From Planctomycetota bacterium (lineage in GTDB: Bacteria; Planctomycetota; UBA1135), in the NCBI GenBank assembly GCA_014382465.1, contig JACNJP010000159.1, positions 1 through 6,942 on the forward strand: DNA of 6,942 nucleotides. The letters run 5' to 3'. Each line of letters opens with the position of its first letter. The first letter of the stretch is position 1. Below, in pieces: positions 1 to 5,482 of the stretch. The notes below the pieces were generated by a model. That model ran no database searches and had not been told where the DNA came from. It saw nothing but the letters and a program-made list of their open reading frames with translations. A program made the position numbers and the translations under genes.

Positions 1-405
1 GACCGCCCGGAGGCGCGGCGCGGGCGCGGCGTCCGGTGCGCGGTCCCCAGCGGCCCGCCGCGGCCCCAGATCGAGGCCCCGCGGCCCGGCGCCGGCCTCG
101 CGGAGTTCTCCCCCCACCGCCTCTCCGGCCACGACGACGTCGCCCGCGGCAAGCCGGAGCCGGACGTCTTCCTGGCGGCGGCGGCGGCCATCGGCGCGCC
201 GGCGGCGGCCTGCATCGCGGTGGAGGACTCCGCCACCGGCGTCGCCGCCGCGGTCGCCTCGGGCGCCTACACGGTGGTGATCCCGAACCTCGGCCGGCCG
301 GATCCGAGCTGGGAGCGGGCGGCGCTGAGGCTCGAATCCGCCGCCGAGCTGCTCGGCCTGCTGCTCGACCAGCCCGGCGGCGTGCAGGCCCGGCCGGCGC
401 CCTGA
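1..405 (+). CDS. HAD-superfamily hydrolase, subfamily IA (C-terminal part, 5' truncated by window edge)
   Basis: The reading frame is open from base 1 to a TGA at 403-405, giving 134 visible residues; the start and the catalytic DxD motif I lie left of the window. HAD motif II is seen as a serine after a hydrophobic strand (AVPSG, Ser about 17). Motif III is the lysine of GKPEPDVF (Lys about 51), and motif IV is VEDSATG (Glu75-Asp76), the acidic pair that holds Mg2+. This order and spacing fit the beta-phosphoglucomutase / sugar-phosphate phosphatase branch, which removes or moves phosphate through an aspartyl-phosphate intermediate in the cytoplasm. The substrate cannot be told from this part. 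A GTG at 220 is an internal valine of motif IV, not a start. Residues 16-30 are unusually proline-rich for a region that is normally helical. The gene converges on lon with a 22-nt gap. Confidence 0.85.
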   Translation, partial: DRPEARRGRGVRCAVPSGPPRPQIEAPRPGAGLAEFSPHRLSGHDDVARGKPEPDVFLAAAAAIGAPAAACIAVEDSATGVAAAVASGAYTVVIPNLGRPDPSWERAALRLESAAELLGLLLDQPGGVQARPAP

Positions 406-427
406 ACTCCGGCGGCGGCGGGGGGGG

Positions 428-2866
428 TCAGCCCCGGCCGGCCGCCGCGGGGAAGGCCGCCGCCACCACCTGCTCGAAGCGGTCGTGGTAGACGAAGCTC
501 ATGCCGCGGGTCCACAGCGGGTCGAGCAGCTCGACGTCGCGCTGGTTCTGGCCCGGCAGCAGCACCGTCTTGATGCCCATGCGCTTGGCCGCCAGCACCT
601 TCTCGCGGATGCCGCCGACCGGCAGGATCTCGCCGGTGAGGGTCAGCTCGCCGGTCATCGCCGTGCGCGCCTTCATGCGCCGGCCGGTGAGCCGGGACAG
701 CATGGCGCAGGCGATGGCGGCGCCGGCCGAGGGGCCGTCCTTGGGCACCGCCCCGGCCGGGAAGTGGACGTGGACGTCCTGCTTGGCGATCCGGTCGTGG
801 TCGATGCAGAAGTCCTTGCAGTTCGAGCGCAGGAAGCTGTGGGCGATGCGGCAGGACTCGGTCATGACGTCGCCCAGGCTGCCGGTGAAGGCGACCCGGC
901 CCTGGCCGCGGAAGGCGGCGCACTCGATCTCGAGCACGTCGCCGCCGTAGGGCGTGTAGGCCAGCCCGAGCGCCACGCCGACGCCCGGGCGCAGCCGCAC
1001 GCGGTCGTCGCTGAAGCGCGGCGGGCCGAGGTACTTGGCCAGCTCGGCGACGCCGATCTCGGCCTTGGGCCGCTTGCGCCGCGCCACCTCCAGGGTGCGC
1101 TTGCGGCACAGCGAGGCGATCTTCTTCTCGACCGCGCGCACGCCGGCCTCGCGGGTCCAGCCCTGGATCAGGGCGCGGAGGGCCGCCGGCGCCAATTTGA
1201 GCCGCTTCGGGTCCAGACCGTGCTCCTCGAGCTGCCGCGGCAGCAGGTGGCGGCGGGCGATCTGGACCTTCTCGGCGGTGACGTAGCCGGGCAGGTCGAT
1301 GATCTCCATGCGGTCCCGCAGCGGCCCGGGGATCGCCGGCAGGACGTTGGCGGTGGCGATGAACAGCACCCTCGACAGGTCGAAGGGGATGTCGAGGAAG
1401 TGGTCGAGGAAGGCGTGGTTCTGCGCCGGGTCGAGCACCTCGAGCAGGGCGCTGGCCGGGTCGCCGCGGAAGTCCTTGCCGACCTTGTCGACCTCGTCGA
1501 GCACGATCACCGGGTTGTTGGTGCCGGCGCGCCGCAGCATCTGCAGGATGCGGCCCGGCAGGGCGCCGACGTAGGTGCGGCGGTGGCCCTTGATCTCGGC
1601 CTCGTCGCGCATGCCGCCCAGGCTCATGCGGTCGAGCTTGCGGCCCATGCCCTCGGCGATGGCCATCGCCAGCGAGGTCTTGCCGACCCCGGGCGGGCCG
1701 GCGAAGCACAGGATCGCGCCGCTGTGCCCGGACCTCATCTTGCGCACGCCGAGGAATTCGAGGATCCGCTCCTTGGCCTCGCTGAGGCCGTAGTGGTCGC
1801 GGTCGAGGATCTTCTGGGCGCGGTCGATGTCGATGCGGTCGGCGCTCGACACGCCCCACGGCAGCTCGGTGAGCCACTCGAGGTAGTTGCGGACCACCGG
1901 GTACTCCGGCGACATCGACGGGATGGTGCTGAGGCGGTCGACCTCGGAGCGCACCTTGGCGGCGACCTCCGCCGGGTACTCGCCCTGCTCCAGGCGCCCG
2001 AGGAACAGCTCGCGGTCGGCCTCCTGCGGGTCCTGCTCCTCGCCCAGCTCGCGGCGGATGATCTTGATCTGCTCGCGCAGGAAGTACTGCTTCTGCTGCT
2101 CCTCGATCCGCTCGCGGATCTCCTTCTGGATCCGGTCGCCGAGCTCGAGGGTCACCAGCTCCTTGGTCAGGGCCTCGTCGACGGCCAGCAGCCGCGCGCG
2201 GACGTCGAATTCGTCGAGGATGGCCTGCTTGGCGGGGCTCTCCTTGATCAGGTAGGCGGCGCTGAAGTCGGCCAGGTTGCCGGGGGGCTCCATGTTGGCA
2301 ACCGCCAGCGAGAAGCCGTCGCCCAGCGCCGGCTGGTGGCCGGCGACCTGCTGCGCCAGCTTGAGCACGTTACGCGCCAGGGCCTCGGTCTCGGGCTCGG
2401 GCGGGTAGACCTCCTCGGGGTAGCCGACCTGGGCCACCAGGACCTTGCCGAGCCGCACCCACTTCTCGACCACGAAGCGGCGCAGGCCGCGGCAGACGTA
2501 GTTGGAATTACCGTCCGGCAGCTTGATGCGCTTGTGGACCTGGGCCACCACTCCGGTGGTGGTGAAGTCCTCCTTCTTCCACGGCGCCATCGCGCCGGGT
2601 GCGTGCAGCAGGCCGACGAACTTGCCCTGGGCCACCGCCTTCTCCATGGTGGCGGTCTCGTCGCCGGACTCGGCCATCACCGGCATGATCAGGCTCGGGA
2701 AGGGCACCGAGCGGTTCAGCGGGAAGACCACCAGGACCTTGGGCAGCTGCTCGCGGCGGACCGCGGGCAGCGCGCCGAGGTCGACGGATTCGGTCTGGAT
2801 CTCGATCGCCTCGCTCGTGGCGTCGATGACGATGGTGTCGGCGTCGGAGGAGCTTCCTTCGTCCAT
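428..2866 (-). CDS. lon: ATP-dependent Lon protease (endopeptidase La)
   Basis: This 812-residue protein is a complete LonA-type protease (E. coli Lon has 784 residues). LonA acts as a cytoplasmic hexamer that unfolds and degrades damaged and short-lived regulatory proteins. A poorly conserved acidic N-terminal tail (about 1-35) precedes the substrate-binding LON domain (about 40-235) and a charged coiled-coil stretch (about 235-310). The AAA+ module has Walker A GPPGVGKT (390-397), Walker B VIVLDE (453-458), sensor-1 Asn507 in ATAN, and arginines in PLRDRME (517, 519). The protease domain has the Ser-Lys dyad: Ser713 in PKDGPSAG and Lys756 in GGIREK. Their 43-residue spacing equals that of E. 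coli Ser679/Lys722, so the enzyme should be active. ATG 2866 is fixed as the start because an in-frame TGA lies at 2875-2873. No Shine-Dalgarno is seen. The symporter stop is 11 nt upstream, so translation may be coupled. No clear terminator separates it from the converging HAD gene. Confidence 0.97.
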   Translation of the reverse strand: MDEGSSSDADTIVIDATSEAIEIQTESVDLGALPAVRREQLPKVLVVFPLNRSVPFPSLIMPVMAESGDETATMEKAVAQGKFVGLLHAPGAMAPWKKEDFTTTGVVAQVHKRIKLPDGNSNYVCRGLRRFVVEKWVRLGKVLVAQVGYPEEVYPPEPETEALARNVLKLAQQVAGHQPALGDGFSLAVANMEPPGNLADFSAAYLIKESPAKQAILDEFDVRARLLAVDEALTKELVTLELGDRIQKEIRERIEEQQKQYFLREQIKIIRRELGEEQDPQEADRELFLGRLEQGEYPAEVAAKVRSEVDRLSTIPSMSPEYPVVRNYLEWLTELPWGVSSADRIDIDRAQKILDRDHYGLSEAKERILEFLGVRKMRSGHSGAILCFAGPPGVGKTSLAMAIAEGMGRKLDRMSLGGMRDEAEIKGHRRTYVGALPGRILQMLRRAGTNNPVIVLDEVDKVGKDFRGDPASALLEVLDPAQNHAFLDHFLDIPFDLSRVLFIATANVLPAIPGPLRDRMEIIDLPGYVTAEKVQIARRHLLPRQLEEHGLDPKRLKLAPAALRALIQGWTREAGVRAVEKKIASLCRKRTLEVARRKRPKAEIGVAELAKYLGPPRFSDDRVRLRPGVGVALGLAYTPYGGDVLEIECAAFRGQGRVAFTGSLGDVMTESCRIAHSFLRSNCKDFCIDHDRIAKQDVHVHFPAGAVPKDGPSAGAAIACAMLSRLTGRRMKARTAMTGELTLTGEILPVGGIREKVLAAKRMGIKTVLLPGQNQRDVELLDPLWTRGMSFVYHDRFEQVVAAAFPAAAGRG

Positions 2867-2877
2867 TTCAGATCAGG

Positions 2878-4245
2878 TCAAACGGGCGGCGTGGCGGGCG
2901 GCGGCGGGTCAGGCGCCGAGGGGGGCGGATTCTCGCACGGCGGCCCGGCCTGGAGAACCGGGTCGCCCTCGCTCTTGGCGATCAGGGCGGCGCCGCAGGA
3001 GTCGGACCAGACGTTGACCGCGGTGCGCATCATGTCCAGCGGCCGGTCGATCGCCAGCAGCAGCAGCACGCCGTCGTCGGGCAGGCCGAGGGCCTTGAGG
3101 ATGGTGGCCTTGAGCACCAGGCCGGCGCTGGGGATCCCGGCGGCGCCCACCGAGGCCAGCAGAGCGGTGACGACGACGAAGAACTGCATCGCCAGCGTCA
3201 GCTCGAGGGCGGGGTTGTGGCTGGCGTAGTACTGGCTCAGGAAGATCACGCCGACGCACTCGTAGAGCGCCGTGCCGTCCATATTGATGGTGGCGCCGAG
3301 CGGCAGCACGAAGGAAGTGATCTTGTTGCTGACCTTGCCGCGGTGCTCGCAGGACTCCATCGACACCGGCAGGGTCATCGACGAGCTGCTGGTGGTGAAG
3401 GCCGTCATCAGCGCCGGCGCCATCGCCTTGAACCACTGCAGCGGGCTGATCCGGCCGACGATCCACAGGAGGAGCGGCAGCACCACCGCGGCGTGGAACA
3501 GCAGCGTGCCGAAGACGATGGCCATGAAGAAGGCGAGCGGCTTGAAGACCTCGATGCCGGTCTCCCCCACCACCTTCGCCACCAGGGCGAAGACGCCGTA
3601 GGGCACCAGGGTCAGCACGCCCTCGGCGACGCGCATCATGACCTCGAAGAGGCTCTGGAACAGCTCCCTGACGCGCGGCCCGTGCGGCGCCGGCGTGCGG
3701 CCGATGAAGAAGCCGAAGATCAGCGCGAAGACGATGACCTGCAGCATGCCGCGGTTGTCGCCGAGGGCGGCGAAGACGTTCGGCGGCACCATGTTCTGGA
3801 GCACGTCGACGAAGCTGGCGCCCTGGGCGGCGGCGAAGGCGTCGGGCACCTCGAGGCCGAGCTCGGCGCCGGTGCCGGGCTGGAACAGGTTGACCATCGT
3901 CAGGCCGGCGAAGATCGCCAGCAGCGAGGTCGTCATGTAGTAAACCAGGGTCTTGAGGCCGAGGCGGCCGAACTCGGCGCCGCCGGAGATCGAGGTCACC
4001 CCCGAGACGATGCTGGTCAGGATCAGCGGCACGATCAGCATCTTCAGCAGGCGCATGAAGATGTCGGCGACCACCGCCAGCGGGGCGATCCACTCCGCCC
4101 GCTGGCACTCCGGATCCATCTTCAGGGTCTCGACGCCGGCCCGGGAGACCTCCTTGAGCCAGCTCACCTCGGTGAGGAGCTGGAGCCCGAGGCCGGCCAC
4201 CACCCCGAGCAGCATGCCCAGCAGGATCTTCCAGTGCAGCTTCAC
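2878..4245 (-). CDS. Dicarboxylate/amino acid:cation symporter (DAACS family), probable acidic amino acid transporter
   Basis: This 455-residue inner-membrane protein belongs to the GltP/GltPh/DctA (SLC1-like) family, elevator transporters that import substrate with Na+ or H+. It has the family's N-terminus (KLHWKILLG), HP1 serine-rich loop TTSSSSMTLP (284-293), TM7 NMDGT (321-325), HP2 loop GAAGIPSAG (367-375) and TM8 core. Aligned by motif with GltPh, TM8 keeps Asp400 (D390), Asp404 (D394, substrate amino group), Arg407 (R397, side-chain carboxylate), Thr408, Asn411 and Asp415 (D405, Na+ site). This predicts Na+-coupled glutamate/aspartate uptake rather than a neutral amino acid or a DctA-like C4-dicarboxylate. 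The GltPh HP1 arginine (R276) is Ser286 here. A proline-rich C-terminal tail (about 440-455) is unusual. The start is GTG at 4245; no in-frame ATG, GTG or TTG was seen in the nearest upstream codons and no Shine-Dalgarno is visible. It lies 69 nt after the membrane-protein gene and 11 nt before lon. Confidence 0.94.
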   Translation of the reverse strand: MKLHWKILLGMLLGVVAGLGLQLLTEVSWLKEVSRAGVETLKMDPECQRAEWIAPLAVVADIFMRLLKMLIVPLILTSIVSGVTSISGGAEFGRLGLKTLVYYMTTSLLAIFAGLTMVNLFQPGTGAELGLEVPDAFAAAQGASFVDVLQNMVPPNVFAALGDNRGMLQVIVFALIFGFFIGRTPAPHGPRVRELFQSLFEVMMRVAEGVLTLVPYGVFALVAKVVGETGIEVFKPLAFFMAIVFGTLLFHAAVVLPLLLWIVGRISPLQWFKAMAPALMTAFTTSSSSMTLPVSMESCEHRGKVSNKITSFVLPLGATINMDGTALYECVGVIFLSQYYASHNPALELTLAMQFFVVVTALLASVGAAGIPSAGLVLKATILKALGLPDDGVLLLLAIDRPLDMMRTAVNVWSDSCGAALIAKSEGDPVLQAGPPCENPPPSAPDPPPPATPPV

Positions 4246-4262
4246 CCGCGCCAGGATAAGGG

Positions 4263-4294
4263 CGCGGGGCCGGCTCCGGAGAGCCAGCCCCGCG
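4263..4294 (-). terminator. Strong GC-rich hairpin in the 69-nt gap (possible terminator, attenuator or processing site)
   Basis: On the minus-strand transcript, bases 4294 to 4263 fold into a stem of 14 consecutive pairs, one of them a U-G wobble, closed by a UCCG loop. The arms are 4263-4276 and 4281-4294. What follows on the transcript is GCCCTTATCC rather than a U-tract, so this is not a classical intrinsic terminator. The stem ends 17 nt before the GTG of the symporter. It may partly terminate, stabilise upstream mRNA, or shape ribosome access. The structure is read directly from the sequence; its role is inference. Confidence 0.4.
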
Positions 4295-4297
4295 GGG

Positions 4298-4316
4298 AGC
4301 CGCCGCGGCGGCGGCT
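4298..4316 (-). repeat. Inverted repeat at the stop codon of the membrane-protein gene, containing a shared 14-nt palindrome
   Basis: The arms AGCCGCC (4298-4304) and GGCGGCT (4310-4316) are perfectly complementary, with a 5-nt loop, and overlap the TAG stop. Inside is the perfect palindrome GCCGCCGCGGCGGC (4299-4312), the same 14 bases found after the small ribbon-helix-helix gene at 5242-5255. It directly precedes the larger hairpin on the transcript. It may be a 3'-end stabilising element, or simply low-complexity GC sequence. Confidence 0.5.
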
Positions 4317-5220
4317 AGATCTCGACGCCGAAGAAGCCCTTGAGGGCGAAGCCGAAGATCAGCGAGACGACCACGAACAGGATCATGATGGCGATCTCGC
4401 CGCCGCCGAAGGGCCCGAGGGGCGCCGGCGGGTACTCCAGGTAGATGGTCTGGACGAAGCTGTCGGGCGCCAGCACGCCCTCGCCGAAGTAGAGGATCGG
4501 GTCCTTGGTCTGGAAGAACATCCCCCACGGGTGGGCGGTGCGCACCGGCGTCAGCCGGCCGGTCTTCGCGCCGATCATGACCTTCTTGGTCACCTCCTCG
4601 CCGGCGTGGCGGTAGACGATGTCGAACTCGCCGTCGGCGTCGGCGCTCAGGCCGAAGTGAAGGAAGCGCTCGCCCTTGCCGCCGGCGATCCGCACCGGCG
4701 CCGCCGCCACGCTCCAGCCGGCGCCCGCGGGCGTCACCAGCTCGACCTCGGCCGGGTCGACGTCGTCGCGGAGCTGCGCCACGACAATCCGCTGGTCGCC
4801 GACCTGGAGCGGGTCGAAGGCGTAGAGCGAGTTGAACTGGAACCAGACCGCCATGAAGGGCAGCGCCATGACCACCATCGGGACGATGTTCAGGCCCAGG
4901 TAGCCGAAGTTCCAGCCCAGGGTGCCGGCGGTGCTCTGCATCACCGACTTGAGGTTGTCCTGGAACAGCCGGATGCCCAGCAGGTTGTACTTGCCGTTGT
5001 CCTTGAACTTGACGATGCCCCGCTGCCACGAGATGTGGGGGAAGGCCATGATGAACAGGACGCCGACCGCGGCGCTCAGCAGGGTGACGACCCACAGCGG
5101 GCCCATCCAGCCCAGGGCGAGGTCCAGGCCGTCGAAGACGGCGTTCAGGACCGAGGGCGCGAACACCATCAGGGCGGTGAAGGCCGCGCAGACGGCGACG
5201 ACGAGGACGGTGCTCTTCAT
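4315..5220 (-). CDS. Membrane protein with extracytoplasmic domain; possible remote EMC3/DUF106 (Oxa1-superfamily) relative
   Basis: I do not firmly recognise this 301-residue protein. It shows four likely membrane segments: about 3-22, 39-60, 110-130 and 275-296. Between the second and third is a basic, probably cytoplasmic segment (about 62-108; K71, K73, K77, R84, K91). Between the third and fourth is a roughly 140-residue domain of short polar and hydrophobic strands (about 138-272) that looks like an extracytoplasmic beta-sandwich. If the short basic N-terminus is inside, segments 2-4 have the out-in, cytoplasmic loop, in-out, out-in order of the Oxa1/EMC3/DUF106 insertase core. The last helix ends in LKGFFGVEI, resembling the C-terminal helix of archaeal DUF106 proteins as I recall them. 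No arginine lies inside the second or third helix, unlike the YidC groove. ATG 5220 has no Shine-Dalgarno and no alternative in-frame start just upstream. It sits 42 nt after the small gene. Membrane location is firm; the insertase link is inference. Confidence 0.8.
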   Translation of the reverse strand: MKSTVLVVAVCAAFTALMVFAPSVLNAVFDGLDLALGWMGPLWVVTLLSAAVGVLFIMAFPHISWQRGIVKFKDNGKYNLLGIRLFQDNLKSVMQSTAGTLGWNFGYLGLNIVPMVVMALPFMAVWFQFNSLYAFDPLQVGDQRIVVAQLRDDVDPAEVELVTPAGAGWSVAAAPVRIAGGKGERFLHFGLSADADGEFDIVYRHAGEEVTKKVMIGAKTGRLTPVRTAHPWGMFFQTKDPILYFGEGVLAPDSFVQTIYLEYPPAPLGPFGGGEIAIMILFVVVSLIFGFALKGFFGVEI

Positions 5221-5238
5221 CGGCGGGGAGTGAGGGTG

Positions 5239-5258
5239 GGCGCCGCCGCGGCGGCGCC
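5239..5258 (-). repeat. Perfect 20-nt palindrome between the small gene and the membrane-protein gene
   Basis: Bases 5239-5258 read the same on both strands. In RNA this gives an 8-bp all-GC stem with a CGCG loop. It begins 4 nt after the TGA of the small gene and ends 18 nt before the ATG of the membrane-protein gene. Its core (5242-5255) is identical to the palindrome at 4299-4312. There is no U-tract on the transcript, so termination is doubtful. Stabilisation of the upstream mRNA, a dyad binding site, or GC-rich chance are all possible. Confidence 0.5.
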
Positions 5259-5262
5259 GGGA

Positions 5263-5460
5263 TCAGCTGATGTAACCCAGGCCGCGCAGCGACTCGGTGA
5301 TGGCGTCATCGGACGAGCCGGCGCTCTCGATGGTCTTCAATTCCTTCTCGAGGACGTGCTCGACGAACTCCTCGACGGAGGAGTAGCCGGCGATCTCGGC
5401 GCACTTCTTGCAGCGCTCGAGGATGTCCTTGTTGACCTTGACTTTGTTGCCTCCAAACAT
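5263..5460 (-). CDS. Small ribbon-helix-helix-like protein with conserved-looking C-terminal LGY tail
   Basis: This 65-residue protein has the layout of a CopG/Arc-type ribbon-helix-helix domain: a short strand NKVKVN (about 5-10), helix A (about 11-25), the turn GYSS (25-28), and helix B (about 28-44). Members of that fold dimerise, pair their strands, and usually bind DNA operators, often near their own gene. A linker and the tail ITESLRGLGYIS follow. A comparable LxxLGY ending is, as far as I recall, common at the C-termini of sulfatases and phosphatases from some high-GC phyla, so the protein might instead partner the upstream enzyme. Cys17 and Cys20 form CxxC in helix A; metal binding is not evident. 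The ATG at 5460 has a weak GAGA element about 10 nt upstream. It lies 22 nt after the phosphatase gene, so co-translation is likely. The fold is fairly likely; the function is unknown. Confidence 0.75.
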   Translation of the reverse strand: MFGGNKVKVNKDILERCKKCAEIAGYSSVEEFVEHVLEKELKTIESAGSSDDAITESLRGLGYIS

Positions 5461-5482
5461 GGCGGTATCTCGTTTTCGGGGA

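Noticed and set aside
406..430. Possible bidirectional terminator between the HAD gene and lon
   Set aside because: The gap holds only a GGC repeat and a run of eight G; no compact stem-loop with a U-tract is visible for either strand.
267..1877. A 536-codon minus-strand frame overlapping lon
   Set aside because: It is a frame-shifted shadow of lon, full of Arg, Pro and Gly; the Lon catalytic motifs are all in the other frame.
485..3229. A 914-codon open frame on the plus strand opposite lon and part of the symporter gene
   Set aside because: It lies antisense to two clearly conserved genes. Its translation is low-complexity (rich in Ala, Gly, Leu, Asp, His, Gln, Arg), as expected when GC-rich codons are read on the other strand.
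2909..5095. A 728-codon minus-strand frame overlapping the symporter and membrane-protein genes in another frame
   Set aside because: Its Arg/Pro/Gly-rich translation is an out-of-frame shadow; the overlapping genes have real motifs and membrane segments.
5224..5240. Possible G-quadruplex on the plus strand before the membrane-protein gene
   Set aside because: Only three runs of three or more G are present and they are uneven; in such GC-rich DNA this is not enough.
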